From Paracoccaceae bacterium (lineage in GTDB: Bacteria; Pseudomonadota; Alphaproteobacteria; Rhodobacterales; Rhodobacteraceae), in contig JANSXZ010000007.1 in assembly GCA_024742705.1 (NCBI GenBank), forward strand, positions 1-64,000: DNA of 64,000 bases, read 5' to 3'. The position numbers and the translations under genes were made by a program. Below the pieces are notes generated by a model, which ran no database searches, had not been told where the DNA came from, and saw nothing but the letters and a program-made list of their open reading frames with translations. How positions within the stretch are numbered: the stretch's first letter is position 1; each line of letters opens with the position of its first letter. Shown piece by piece: positions 54,042 to 63,556 of the stretch.

Positions 54042-55415
54042 ATGCGTGAAGATCAGTTCGGTTTGCCGGTCAGTCTGAATTCCGATGCAGCGGAGGCCGA
54101 CTGGAACGCCACGGTGTTGGCCTTCCTGGCGCATGGCGCGACGACGCCGCAGCACCTTGCGGCGGTGCTTCAGGCCGAGCCGGAATTCGCGCTGGGGCAG
54201 GCGGTCAAGGGGTTGTTCTATCTGTTGCTGGGCCGGCGCGAACTATACGCCACCGCCGCCGAGGCGCTGCGCCTTGCCGAAGCCGCGCGGCGGGGCGGCG
54301 GCGCGACCCGGCGCGAGGCGCGCTATGTCGATGCGCTGCGGGCCTGGGTGGCCGACGAGATGCCGACGGCTGCCGTCGCCGCGCTGGAACAAGTGCTGCG
54401 CGACACCCCGCAAGATCCGCTGGCGATGAAGCTGGGCCATGCGATCCGGTTTGTTCTGGGCGATGGCGCGGGCATGTTGCACTCGCTCGAGCGGGTGCTG
54501 CCGGCCTATGGCCACGACCACCCCGCGCGCGGCTATGCGCTGGGGTGTCATGCCTTCGCGCTAGAGGAGGCGGGCGAATACCGCCGTGCCGAAACCGCCG
54601 GGCGCCAGGCGCTGTGGCTGGCGCCGGACGATGCCTGGGGCCTTCATGCGGTCGCGCATGTCTACGACATGACAGGCGACGCGCGCGGCGGACTGAACTG
54701 GCTGACAGGCCGCGAACCGGCCTGGGCGCGGTGCAACAACTTCCGGTTCCATGTCTGGTGGCACAAGGCGCTGATGCATCTGGACCTGGGACAGATCGAT
54801 GCGGTCTTCGCGCTCTATGATGCTGAAATCCGCGCCGACCGCAGCGACGATTACCGCGACATCTCGAACGCGGCATCGTTGTTGTCGCGGCTGGAACTGG
54901 AAGGCATCGATGTGGGCCACCGCTGGCAGGAGCTGGCCGATATCAGCAGCGCGCGCACCGAAGACGGCTGTCTGATCTTCGCCGATCTACACTATCTTCT
55001 GGCGCTGATCGGAGACGATCGCGGGCCGGCCACCGCGCGGCTTCTGGCGCGAATCGAACGCGATGCGCGGCGCGGCGGCACCGACATGGCCGCACGCATG
55101 GCCGATCCGGGGCAGGCCACGGCGGCCGGTTTGCGCGCCTTCGGAGCGGGCGATTATGCCACGGCCTTCGCGCGGCTTGCATCTGCGCGCCCTACGTTGC
55201 AACGCGCTGGCGGCAGCCACGCGCAACGCGATGTTTTCGAAAGGTTGACGATTGACGCGGGCCTGCGGGCGGGCCACATCGGCGCAGCCGAGGCGATGCT
55301 GGACGACAGGCAGACGCGCCGCGCGGGCCGCGAGGACGGGTACACCGCCGCGCGCCGCGCTCTGATCGCCGCGGCACGGGGCGCCGGCCCGGATCATTCG
55401 ATCCCCGCGCAGTAA
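54042..55415 (+). CDS. Tetratricopeptide repeat protein, TTC38-like
   Basis: 457 residues of helical repeats resembling the TTC38 family ('GHDHPARGYALGCHAFALEEAGEY', 'DAWGLHAVAHVYDMTGDARGGLNWL', 'NNFRFHVWWHKALMHLDLG'). The conserved His and Trp residues of the family (AVAHV, HVWWHKAL) are present. Function is not known. The ATG at 54042 has GGAG seven bases upstream. The opgC gene follows by 15 bases, so it may be the first gene of the opg transcript. Confidence 0.85.
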   Translation: MREDQFGLPVSLNSDAAEADWNATVLAFLAHGATTPQHLAAVLQAEPEFALGQAVKGLFYLLLGRRELYATAAEALRLAEAARRGGGATRREARYVDALRAWVADEMPTAAVAALEQVLRDTPQDPLAMKLGHAIRFVLGDGAGMLHSLERVLPAYGHDHPARGYALGCHAFALEEAGEYRRAETAGRQALWLAPDDAWGLHAVAHVYDMTGDARGGLNWLTGREPAWARCNNFRFHVWWHKALMHLDLGQIDAVFALYDAEIRADRSDDYRDISNAASLLSRLELEGIDVGHRWQELADISSARTEDGCLIFADLHYLLALIGDDRGPATARLLARIERDARRGGTDMAARMADPGQATAAGLRAFGAGDYATAFARLASARPTLQRAGGSHAQRDVFERLTIDAGLRAGHIGAAEAMLDDRQTRRAGREDGYTAARRALIAAARGAGPDHSIPAQ

Positions 55416-55430
55416 CGGACAGGACTGACC

Positions 55431-56657
55431 ATGGCGACAACCACGCCTGACGCCGATTTCACCGCCGGCCCCGCACGCCGGCCGGCGCCCGCGCTGGCCA
55501 CGGCCCGCGACCCGCGGCTGGATTTCTACCGCGGCATTGCGATGTTCATCATCCTGATCGCGCACACGCCGGGCAACTGGTGGAACAGCTGGATTCCCGC
55601 GCGTTTCGGGTTTTCCGACGCGACCGAGATCTTCGTGTTCTGTTCGGGCATGGCCAGCGCCATCGCCTTTGGCGGATCGTTCGTGCGCGCCGGCTGGTGG
55701 GTGGGAACCGCGCGGGTGCTGTTTCGCTGCTGGCAGGTCTATTGGGCGCACATCTGCCTGTTTTTCTGCATAGCGATGCTGATGGCGGCGCTGGACACCT
55801 ACGGCGATTTCTCCAAAAACTACGTCAACTCGTTGAACCTGGGGCACTTCTTTCGCGATCCGATGCCGCAGATCGTCGGGCTTTTCACGCTCACATATGT
55901 GCCGAATTATTTTGACATCCTGCCGATGTACCTGGGCATCCTGCTGATGTTGCCGGTGCTGATGGCGCTGGCTTCGGTGCATGTGGCGCTGGCGGCGTCG
56001 GCTTCGCTGACGGTCTGGGGGCTGGCCAACCTGGGCCTTCTGCCACTGCCGGCCGAGCCGTGGTCGGACCGGCAATGGTTCTTCGATCCCTTTGGGTGGC
56101 AGCTGCTGTTCTTCACAGGGTTCGCCTTCATGCGCGGATGGATTCCGGCGCCGCCGGTCACGCGCGCGCTGACGCTGTTGGCGCTGGGGCTGGTGATCTT
56201 TTCGGCGCCCTGGGGATCGTGGAAGGTGCTCAACTGGATCGGCCTCGTGGCGCCCGACCTGCGGTCGGCCATTCACGCCACATGGCCGGCTATCTCCGAA
56301 CTGCGCGACAAGACAGAGTTCGGCGCGCTGCGGTATCTGCACTTCCTGGCGCTGGCATATCTGGGATATGCCGCAGCCGGCGCGGGCGGGCGGCGGCTGA
56401 TCGCCACGGGGCGGGGCCCGGCCGCGGCGGTCTGGCGCTGGCTTCTGGCGCAGATCACGAAGGTGGGTCAGCAATCGCTGGCGGTTTTCGTGTTTTCGAT
56501 GGTTCTGGGGCGGGTATCGGGCTTTGTAATGGATCAGATCGGGCGCGATCCCTGGGTCGTTTCGGCGGTCAACCTTGCCGGTTTTGCCCTGCTGATCGCT
56601 GTCGCCTATACCGCCGCATGGTTCAAGTCGGCGCCCTGGAAGAGGAAACCGGCATGA
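55431..56657 (+). CDS. opgC: OpgC family glucan succinyltransferase
   Basis: 408-residue membrane acyltransferase with about ten spans. The N-terminal 'RDPRLDFYRGIAMFIILIAHTPGN' carries the Asp/Arg/His residues of the family, and 'PMYLGILLMLPVLMAL' is typical. OpgC adds succinyl groups to osmoregulated periplasmic glucans. It overlaps opgG by four bases. The same gene set in another order (opgGIHC) was described in Rhodobacter sphaeroides. Confidence 0.92.
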   Translation: MATTTPDADFTAGPARRPAPALATARDPRLDFYRGIAMFIILIAHTPGNWWNSWIPARFGFSDATEIFVFCSGMASAIAFGGSFVRAGWWVGTARVLFRCWQVYWAHICLFFCIAMLMAALDTYGDFSKNYVNSLNLGHFFRDPMPQIVGLFTLTYVPNYFDILPMYLGILLMLPVLMALASVHVALAASASLTVWGLANLGLLPLPAEPWSDRQWFFDPFGWQLLFFTGFAFMRGWIPAPPVTRALTLLALGLVIFSAPWGSWKVLNWIGLVAPDLRSAIHATWPAISELRDKTEFGALRYLHFLALAYLGYAAAGAGGRRLIATGRGPAAAVWRWLLAQITKVGQQSLAVFVFSMVLGRVSGFVMDQIGRDPWVVSAVNLAGFALLIAVAYTAAWFKSAPWKRKPA

Positions 56658-58147
56658 TCTCGCGTCGCGCCTTTCTGGCGGGCACCACGGCGATCGTCTT
56701 TGCCGGCCGTGCCCGCGCCGAGACCGCGGCGTTCGATCGCGCGCGGTTGATCGAACGCGCGCGGGCGATGGCGGCGCGACGCTTTCGCGCCCGCGATACG
56801 GTTCCGCAGGACTGGCGCGACCTGACCTATGACATGTACCGCCAGATCTGGTTCCGCACCGCCGATGCCTTGTGGTCGGGCAGCGACCGCCCCTACGAGG
56901 TGGATTTCTTTCATCCCGGTCTGTACTTCCCGCGCGCGGTGCAGATCCACACTGTCGAGAACGGTGTCGCCGCGCGGTTCGCCTTCGATTACGACCTGTT
57001 CGATCACACCGACAACGTGCCGGCCCTGTCGCGCAACGCGGCGATGGGGTATTCGGGGTTCAGGTTGCGCACCGAACTTGATCAGCCGGGCGTCAAGAAC
57101 GAGTTCTGCGTGTTCCAGGGCGCCAGCTATTTCCGGGCCATCGGCACCGGCCAGATCTACGGCCTGTCGGCGCGCGGCATCGCGCTGAAAACCGGCGATC
57201 CCTCGGGCGAGGAGTTTCCCGACTTCACCGAGTTCTGGATCGAGGCGCCGGCACCGGGCCAGCGCAACATCGTGGTGCACGCCCTGCTGGACGGGCCCAG
57301 CGTGACCGGCGCCTACCGGTTCGACATTTCCCCCGGCGCCGATTGCGAAATGCAGGTTCAGGCCACGCTGTTCGCGCGCGACCGGATCGGGCACATCGGT
57401 TTCGCGCCGCTCACGTCGATGTTTCTGTTCGATGAAACCAACCGGACCCGGTTTGACGATTTCCGCTCGGCGGTACACGACAGCGACGGGTTGATGATCG
57501 CCAATGGCGCCGGCGAGGTGCTGTGGCGGCCGCTGGCCAATCCCGCCACGCTTCAGTTTTCGGCGTTTCAGGACGAGAACCCGCGGGGTTTCGGCCTGAT
57601 GCAACGGGCCCGGCGGCAATCGGATTTCGGCGATCTCGAGGCGCTTTATCACCGTCGGCCGGGGCTGTGGGTTACACCCGAGGGCGATTGGGGCCGCGGT
57701 TCTGTCGTGCTGGTGGAAATTCCGACCGACAAGGAAATCTATGACAACATCGTCGCCTATTGGCGGCCCGCCGGCGACATTGCGCCGGGCGTGCGTACCG
57801 ATCTGTCGTATCGGCTGACGTGGGGGGCGCGCGCGCCGGTGCAGCCGGTGGCGCGGGTTCTGCAAACCCGGATCGGGCGCGCCATCGACGCCGAGGGCCA
57901 TATCGTCGCGGTCGATTTCGCGGCCCACCCGGATTTCGAAGGGCCGCTGGACGAGATCGCCCTGCACATCGCCACCAGCACCGGGCAGACCAGTGCCGGC
58001 ATCCTGCAGCGCAACCCGGAAACCGGCGGCCTGCGGCTGGCCTTCCGGTTCGATCCCGAAGGCGCCGCGCTGGTGGAACTGCGCGCCCAGTTGCGCCGGT
58101 CGGGCCGCATGGTCAGCGAGGTCTGGTTGTACCGTTGGACAGCGTGA
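56654..58147 (+). CDS. opgG: Glucan biosynthesis protein OpgG/OpgD
   Basis: 497 residues with a twin-arginine-like signal 'MISRRAFLAGTTAIVFAGRARA'-type start (quoted in part: SRRAFLAG), then the OpgG (MdoG) periplasmic domain: 'DFFHPGLYFPRAVQIH', 'GYSGFRLRTELD', 'GASYFRAIGTGQIYGLSARGIAL', 'GSVVLVEIPTDKEIYDNIVAYW'. The Tat signal is more like E. coli OpgD than OpgG. It shapes glucan branching in the periplasm. ATGA and GTGA overlaps join it to opgC and opgH. Confidence 0.94.
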   Translation: MISRRAFLAGTTAIVFAGRARAETAAFDRARLIERARAMAARRFRARDTVPQDWRDLTYDMYRQIWFRTADALWSGSDRPYEVDFFHPGLYFPRAVQIHTVENGVAARFAFDYDLFDHTDNVPALSRNAAMGYSGFRLRTELDQPGVKNEFCVFQGASYFRAIGTGQIYGLSARGIALKTGDPSGEEFPDFTEFWIEAPAPGQRNIVVHALLDGPSVTGAYRFDISPGADCEMQVQATLFARDRIGHIGFAPLTSMFLFDETNRTRFDDFRSAVHDSDGLMIANGAGEVLWRPLANPATLQFSAFQDENPRGFGLMQRARRQSDFGDLEALYHRRPGLWVTPEGDWGRGSVVLVEIPTDKEIYDNIVAYWRPAGDIAPGVRTDLSYRLTWGARAPVQPVARVLQTRIGRAIDAEGHIVAVDFAAHPDFEGPLDEIALHIATSTGQTSAGILQRNPETGGLRLAFRFDPEGAALVELRAQLRRSGRMVSEVWLYRWTA

Positions 58148-60018
58148 CCGACTCCGCCCTGATGCCGCCGCGCTCTCCGCTGGCGATGCCGGTGCAGGCG
58201 CTGGACCGGCCGTTCAGCGATGCCGCGGCCCCCGGCGCGCCAATTGCCGCGCGCGATACGCTGCGCTGGCGCGTGCTGGCCTTCGGCCCGGCGCTGCTGG
58301 GCACGGCGGCGCTGTTGTGGGTGATGTGGGGATGGTTTTCGGCCGAAGGCACCAGCGCGCTTGAAGCCGGGCTTACCGCTCTCATCTGTTTCAATTTTTT
58401 CTGGATCTGCCTGTCGCTCAGCACGGCTCTTTCAGGGCTGGTGTCGATGATGGGGCAGGGCCGTCCCGCGCGGCTGGCGCGCCCGGCGCCGGTTTCGGTG
58501 GCGTTGCTGGTGCCGATCTACAACGAGGTGCCTTGGTATGTTCTGGGCAACGCCTGTGCGATGCTGGAAGAATTGCGCGATGGCGGCGGCGGGCACGACT
58601 ATACGCTCTATGTCCTGTCCGACACCCGCGATCCGGCGATTGCCGCGCAGGAGCGGGCCAGCATCGCGGCCTTGCGGGCCACCGTTTCGCCCGGTCTGCG
58701 CATCCACTACCGCCGGCGCGCACAGAACACCGACCGAAAGGTCGGCAACATCGCCGACTGGGTGCGCGGTTGGGGCGGCGCGCATGAGGCGATGCTGGTG
58801 CTGGACGCCGACAGCCTGATGACCGGCCGCGCCATCGCCCGGTTGACCGATGCGCTGGCGCGCGATCCCGGCGCCGGCCTGATCCAGAGCTTTCCGCAAC
58901 TGATCGGCGCGCAATCGGTTTTTGCCCGCGCGCAGCAGTTCGCCAACGCCATATACGGCGCGGCCCTGGCCGAGGGTCTGGCCAACTGGGTCGGGCACGA
59001 AGGCAACTACTGGGGCCACAACGCGATCCTGCGCACCCGCGCCTTTGCCGCATCGGCCGGGCTGCCCCGGCTGGCGCGGCGCGGCGGCGGATCCGATCTG
59101 ATCATGAGCCACGATTTCGTCGAGGCCGGCCTGATGCGGCGCGCCGGCTGGGGGGTTCGGTTCCTGCCGCGCATCCGCGGTTCCTACGAGGAAACGCCGG
59201 CCACGCTGATCGATCACGTCCAACGCGACAGGCGCTGGTGCCAGGGCAACCTGCAACACCTCGGGCTGCTGCGGTCGCGCGGGTTTCACGCGGTGTCGCG
59301 GTTTCACCTGTTTCACGGTGCGATGGGGTATCTGTTGTCACCGCTGTGGTTCCTGCTGTTGCTGGTCTGGGCGCTGATCGGCAATGGCCGCGAGGCATCG
59401 GTTCTGACCTATTTCAGCGATGCGAACCCGCTGATGCCGACCTGGCCCGAGATGACCGAAACCCGGCATGTCCTTGTTCTTGTGCTGATGTACGCGGTGC
59501 TTCTGGCGCCGAAACTTCTGGGCGCGCTGGCGGTGCCGTTCAGCGGGCTGCGGTATCGCGACCTGGGCGGGCCGTGGCGGTTTGCGTTTTCCCTGCTGAC
59601 CGAGATCCTGCTTTCGGTCGCCTATGCGCCGATCCTCATGGTGCAGCAGATGATCGCCGTGCTGCGCGCGCTGATGGGCCTGCAACAGGGATGGGACGCG
59701 CAGGCCCGCGAGGGCGGCAGTTATCGCCTCGGTACGCTGGCGCGGGCGCATTTTGTCGAAACGATCAGCGGTCTGGCGCTTCTGGCCGGTCTGGTGTCGG
59801 GGTTGGTCACGCTGTGGCTGTTGCCGATTGCGATCAGCCTGGCGGCGGCGATACCGCTTTCGGCGGTCAGCGGACTCAGCCTGGCGCGGCTGGGGCTGGC
59901 AACGATGGGCACGGCCGAGGTGTTTCGCGAACCGTCGGTGGTGCAGGCCGCGCGCCACTACCGCGCGGTGTTGCGCCGCCATCTGGACGCCGACACAGGC
60001 ATCGCACCGGCGGAATGA
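58144..60018 (+). CDS. opgH: Glucan glucosyltransferase OpgH
   Basis: 624 residues: two N-terminal spans (about 42-62 and 75-100), a GT2 catalytic domain with 'ALLVPIYNEVPW', 'LDADSLMTG' (DxD), 'SHDFVEAGLMRRAGW' and the 'QRDRRWCQGNLQH' (QxxRW) motif, then four or more C-terminal spans. OpgH polymerises glucose from UDP-glucose across the inner membrane. E. coli OpgH (847 residues) has an extra N-terminal extension that binds FtsZ; that is absent. The start is a GTG overlapping opgG. Confidence 0.95.
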   Translation: MTDSALMPPRSPLAMPVQALDRPFSDAAAPGAPIAARDTLRWRVLAFGPALLGTAALLWVMWGWFSAEGTSALEAGLTALICFNFFWICLSLSTALSGLVSMMGQGRPARLARPAPVSVALLVPIYNEVPWYVLGNACAMLEELRDGGGGHDYTLYVLSDTRDPAIAAQERASIAALRATVSPGLRIHYRRRAQNTDRKVGNIADWVRGWGGAHEAMLVLDADSLMTGRAIARLTDALARDPGAGLIQSFPQLIGAQSVFARAQQFANAIYGAALAEGLANWVGHEGNYWGHNAILRTRAFAASAGLPRLARRGGGSDLIMSHDFVEAGLMRRAGWGVRFLPRIRGSYEETPATLIDHVQRDRRWCQGNLQHLGLLRSRGFHAVSRFHLFHGAMGYLLSPLWFLLLLVWALIGNGREASVLTYFSDANPLMPTWPEMTETRHVLVLVLMYAVLLAPKLLGALAVPFSGLRYRDLGGPWRFAFSLLTEILLSVAYAPILMVQQMIAVLRALMGLQQGWDAQAREGGSYRLGTLARAHFVETISGLALLAGLVSGLVTLWLLPIAISLAAAIPLSAVSGLSLARLGLATMGTAEVFREPSVVQAARHYRAVLRRHLDADTGIAPAE

Positions 60019-60030
60019 CGCGGCGGCCGC

Positions 60031-60885
60031 CTAAGGCGCGCCGGCGGTCGCTTTCTCGAACCAGTCGATTGCCATGTCGGGCCAATCTGCCGGTATCCTG
60101 TGGCCGCCGGCGAAGACAGCCAGTTCCAGCGCGCTGCCGGTGGCGCAGTCGGTCCAGGCGCGGCGCCAGAACGTGCCGGTCGCGCTGATGCGGTCGGGGC
60201 GCATGTCGGCGCAGCTGTTCGCGCGCCGCCAGATCTCAAGGCCGGCAAAGATATCGCCCTGAACGAACTGCCCGTTGCGCAATGGCCGGCCCTCGATGGG
60301 CACGGTGGTGTCCGACCATCCGTGCGTGTGCAACAGCCGCACCGGTCCGGTGCAATCGGCGGGATGCGGTCTCCAGAAGCCGCCCGCCACCGGCGCATAG
60401 GCGGCAAAACGGCCGGGTTCGGCGCAGGCCAGGTATGACACCATGAAGCCGCCGGCCGAAAAGCCGGCCAGAAGAACCCGGTCGCGGTTCAGCCCATGGG
60501 TTGTGGCGGCATCGGCGACGGCATCGCCCAGAAATGCGGCCTCGTCCCGGCCCTGCCAGCCGGGATAGAAGTTCCACAGACCGCGCAGGTCGCGCCCTTC
60601 GACGGTGCCGGCGTCGGGCGCGAGAACGGCATAGCCGCGCGCCACGATCGCCGAAACCAGCGCCGCGTTCTTCACGACGCCCGCGCCTGATCCTCCCGCT
60701 CCGTGCAGAAACACCACGATGCCGGCGTTTTCGGGCCGCTGGGGCAGCACCAGGTGATATTGCCCTTCGGCAAGGGTGCAGGCGCCGGGCGCGGGCCCGC
60801 AATCGGCCGCCGCCGGCGCCGCGGCGCTCATCCCGATGGCAAGGGCCGTGGCGATGGCCGCGCGCAGCGGCGCCCGGCGCATCAT
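60031..60885 (-). CDS. PHB-depolymerase/LpqC-type alpha/beta-hydrolase, secreted
   Basis: 284 residues with a Sec signal peptide (ending about residue 27, 'APAAAD'). The alpha/beta-hydrolase has 'GIVVFLHGAGGSGAGVV' (oxyanion), nucleophile serine in 'LAGFSAGGFMVS', 'HTHGWSDTTVP' with the Asp, and the catalytic His in 'FAGGHRIP'. LpqC/PhaZ-type esterases cleave short-chain esters or PHB outside the cytoplasm. The ATG overlaps the rhodanese stop as ATGA. Confidence 0.88.
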   Translation of the reverse strand: MMRRAPLRAAIATALAIGMSAAAPAAADCGPAPGACTLAEGQYHLVLPQRPENAGIVVFLHGAGGSGAGVVKNAALVSAIVARGYAVLAPDAGTVEGRDLRGLWNFYPGWQGRDEAAFLGDAVADAATTHGLNRDRVLLAGFSAGGFMVSYLACAEPGRFAAYAPVAGGFWRPHPADCTGPVRLLHTHGWSDTTVPIEGRPLRNGQFVQGDIFAGLEIWRRANSCADMRPDRISATGTFWRRAWTDCATGSALELAVFAGGHRIPADWPDMAIDWFEKATAGAP

Positions 60886-61373
60886 GGCCGTGCCACCGGC
60901 AGTCCCGCCGCCAGCCAGCCGGGCCCGGCCCGCGAGCCTGACATGCCTTCGGGCACATCGACGATCCGTTCGAAGCCCGCCGCGCGCAGTGCCGCGGCCA
61001 GCCGGGCCGAGCGCACCCCGCGCGCGCAGATCAGGGCGACCGGGCGCGTGCGGTCGCCTTCGGCCAGCCTGTCGAGGGCGGCGATGAAATCGTCGCGCCG
61101 CATGTCGAGCGGCCGCGCGCCGGCGCCCACGCCCGTGCGGGCCCATTCGTCGGGGCGCCGGATGTCGATCAGCAGGATGTCGCCGGCACGTGCGGCGCTG
61201 TGCGCTTCGGCCACGCTGAGCGCGCCGACACCGTCGGGCGCGCCGCCGGCTCCGGGGGCCAGCAGCAGGATGTAGGCGCCCGCGCCGCCCAGCGCGGCGG
61301 CCGACGCGGTGCCGGTCAGCAGCGCGCGTCGCGTGATGCGGCGGGGCGGGGCGGGGCGGGGCTCTGGGGGCAT
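60882..61373 (-). CDS. Membrane-anchored or Tat-exported rhodanese-like protein
   Basis: 163 residues with a twin-arginine-like head ('RRITRRALLTGTASAAALGG') and a hydrophobic stretch to about residue 40, then a rhodanese domain with 'DILLIDIRRPDEW' and the active Cys116 in 'LICARGVRSARL'. It may transfer sulfur or serve as a redox partner in the periplasm. The ATG at 61373 has AAGG upstream. It is co-transcribed with the esterase gene. Confidence 0.8.
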   Translation of the reverse strand: MPPEPRPAPPRRITRRALLTGTASAAALGGAGAYILLLAPGAGGAPDGVGALSVAEAHSAARAGDILLIDIRRPDEWARTGVGAGARPLDMRRDDFIAALDRLAEGDRTRPVALICARGVRSARLAAALRAAGFERIVDVPEGMSGSRAGPGWLAAGLPVARP

Positions 61374-61405
61374 GGCGGTGGCCTTTGCGATCTGTGCACC
61401 CTTGG

Positions 61406-61435
61406 GTGCTAGCACCAAAAGGCACCGCCGGTCAG
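61406..61435 (-). promoter_or_regulatory. Probable promoter of the rhodanese-esterase pair
   Basis: Reading minus, CTGACC (61435-61430), 18 bases, TAGCAC (61411-61406). The -10 lies in the palindrome GGTGCTAGCACC (61405-61416), and GGTGC/GCACC units recur at 61396 and 61422, so an operator may overlap. Confidence 0.45.
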
Positions 61436-61488
61436 CATCCCTGGTGTCGTGCGCGCCGTCACTTATGCGCGAGCGGCGCGCATCGGCG

Positions 61489-62526
61489 TCAGGCCGCCGC
61501 CACCGATGCCGCCGGCGCGGCGCAGACCTCGCTCAGCAGCGCGGCCCAGCCGGTGCGGAAATCTGCCATCGCCCGCGCCGCGCTGGCGCGGCCTTCGGCG
61601 GCGGTGTCGGGCATCGCCAGCAGATCGCGCAGCCCTTCCGTCAGGTCGGCCCGCCCGCCCTGGCCTGGAAGCAGCACGCCGGCCCCGCGGTGATCGCGCA
61701 GCCCGTCCACATCCGCCACCAGAACCGGACGACCGGCGGCGCGCGCCTCGAGCGCGACAAGGCCGTAGGCCTCCCACCGCGACGGCATCGCCACCGCGTC
61801 GACCGAGGCGTAGACCGCAGCCAGATCGCCCGCAAAGCCCATGAAACGCACCCGCGGATCGCCTTCGGCCAGCGCTTCCAGCGCGGCGCGTTCGCTGCCC
61901 TCGCCATGCACATGCAGTTCGACATCGTTGTCGGGCAGTTTGCGGAAGGCCTCGATCAGCCGGTCAAAGCCCTTTTGCGGGCTGAGCCGGCCAATCGCGC
62001 CGATCACCCGCCGCGGGCGTGCGGGTGCGGGCACTTCGGTGAATTCGCCCAGATCGACGCACGACCGGATGACCCGCAGCCGTTCCGCGGCCACCAGGTT
62101 TCGCCCCGAAAGCCATGCGCCCTGCGCCGCGCTGACCGCAACGACCCGGTCGAACAGGGCATAGGCGGTGCGCAGAAGGGTGTGAAACCGGCGCTTGTGC
62201 GGCACGTTCAATGCGGCGAAGGCCTCGGTATAGCTGTGTTCGACGTGGATGACCGGGCAGGCGGCGTGGCGGGCGCGCAATCCTATCAGACCAGGCAGCG
62301 CGCGCCAGTTGATCGCCAGGTGCGAAACGATGACATCGGCGCGGATCCTGTCGTTGCCCAGCGCGCCACGCGGGCACAGCCGCAGCACATGGCGGGCATG
62401 GGCGCCCAGCACCGGATCCTGTGTCAGAAAATCGAGAACGCGCATCACGCCGCCTGCGGTGGTGTCGTCGATCAGATGCACGACAACGGGGCGGGACTGG
62501 CCGTGCGAGGGGGAAAGGAAGGACAT
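61489..62526 (-). CDS. Glycosyltransferase family 4 protein
   Basis: 345 residues of GT-B fold: 'DDTTAGGVMRVLDFL' near the N-terminus and the GT4 C-terminal domain 'VIGAIGRLSPQKGFDRLIEAF', 'GEGSERAALEAL', 'AMPSRWEAYGLVALEARAAGRPVL' with the E-x7-E motif (W-E-A-Y-G-L-V-A-L-E). It adds sugar to a surface polysaccharide; the acceptor is not known. The ATG has GGAG six bases upstream. It follows the GT2 gene by 29 bases. Confidence 0.9.
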   Translation of the reverse strand: MSFLSPSHGQSRPVVVHLIDDTTAGGVMRVLDFLTQDPVLGAHARHVLRLCPRGALGNDRIRADVIVSHLAINWRALPGLIGLRARHAACPVIHVEHSYTEAFAALNVPHKRRFHTLLRTAYALFDRVVAVSAAQGAWLSGRNLVAAERLRVIRSCVDLGEFTEVPAPARPRRVIGAIGRLSPQKGFDRLIEAFRKLPDNDVELHVHGEGSERAALEALAEGDPRVRFMGFAGDLAAVYASVDAVAMPSRWEAYGLVALEARAAGRPVLVADVDGLRDHRGAGVLLPGQGGRADLTEGLRDLLAMPDTAAEGRASAARAMADFRTGWAALLSEVCAAPAASVAAA

Positions 62527-62555
62527 GGGATACTCCGTTCGGAAAAGGCGAGGCG

Positions 62556-63539
62556 TCAGACGCGGGCGATGGCGCGCAGCGCCCGGCCGGCGGGCCGGTC
62601 GATGATGTGCGCCGCGACATGGGTAACGCAGGATTTCAGGGGTTCTTCGTAGTATGGGCGCATCGAGGCATGGCGCATCGCGCGCAGAAGGCGGCGGGCG
62701 CGCGGCCCGTCGGCATCGCTGATCGCGCGCCGCGCCAGGTACCGCAATTGATAGGCGCGCGCCGCCGGGGCGTGGCGGGCGAAGAAGTCCGGGGCCAGTG
62801 GGGTCAGCTTTGCGACCATGCGCTCCCAGGCTTCGAACTGACGGTCGGTGGCCGCCGAAAGGCCGCCGCGCGCGATGCGGTAGCAGGTGAGCAGGCCGGG
62901 CACGCCGGCCAGATCCCAATCGGTTGTCAGCGCAAGACGCAGCCAGCATTCGATGTCTTCCGACTGGCGGAAGGTTTCGTCGAACACCCAATCGCGTTCG
63001 GTCTCATGGGCCGGGCGCCAGGCGATCGCGTCCAGCGCGGCGCGCCGGATCACCGCCGCCGAACCATTGCCGACGGGATTGCGCCGGAACACATGCGCCG
63101 CGTCGATGCCATTCAGCCGCGGCTTTTGCGCCGCGCGCATGGTGCGGCTGACCGAATCGATCATCGCCGACCCGGAATACGACAGCCCGACCATCGGGTT
63201 TTCATCCAGATGCGCCATATGCGCGGCCAGCTTGCCCGGCGCCCAGAGATCGTCGGAGTCGCAAAATCCCACATGGCGGCCGCGCGCGGCGGCGATGCCG
63301 GTGTTGCGCGCCCCGGCCAGCCCGCGGTTCGGCTGACGGATCAGCCGGATGCGCGGATCCGCGGCGCGCAGAGCTTCGGCCAGCGCGGCGGTGTCATCTG
63401 TGGATCCGTCGTCGACGATGACGATTTCAAAGTCGCGCCAGCTCTGGCCGCGCAGGCTGTTGACGGTTTCAGCCAGCGTGGCGGCCACGTTGAACGCAGG
63501 CACCACGATGGTGGCGGCGGGTGTGGGGGCGGTGTGCAT
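62556..63539 (-). CDS. Glycosyltransferase family 2 protein
   Basis: 327 residues with GT-A motifs 'IVVPAFNVAATLAETVNSL', 'VIVDDGSTDDTAALAEAL', 'GLAGARNTGIAAARGRHVGFCDSDD' (DSDD metal site) and 'ETFRQSEDIECWLRLAL' (ED acid). The C-terminal ~90 residues are helical and basic, a form shared with the next gene. The ATG has AAGGAG at seven bases. Confidence 0.92.
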   Translation of the reverse strand: MHTAPTPAATIVVPAFNVAATLAETVNSLRGQSWRDFEIVIVDDGSTDDTAALAEALRAADPRIRLIRQPNRGLAGARNTGIAAARGRHVGFCDSDDLWAPGKLAAHMAHLDENPMVGLSYSGSAMIDSVSRTMRAAQKPRLNGIDAAHVFRRNPVGNGSAAVIRRAALDAIAWRPAHETERDWVFDETFRQSEDIECWLRLALTTDWDLAGVPGLLTCYRIARGGLSAATDRQFEAWERMVAKLTPLAPDFFARHAPAARAYQLRYLARRAISDADGPRARRLLRAMRHASMRPYYEEPLKSCVTHVAAHIIDRPAGRALRAIARV

Positions 63540-63556
63540 TGCGGGCTCCTTGTGGC

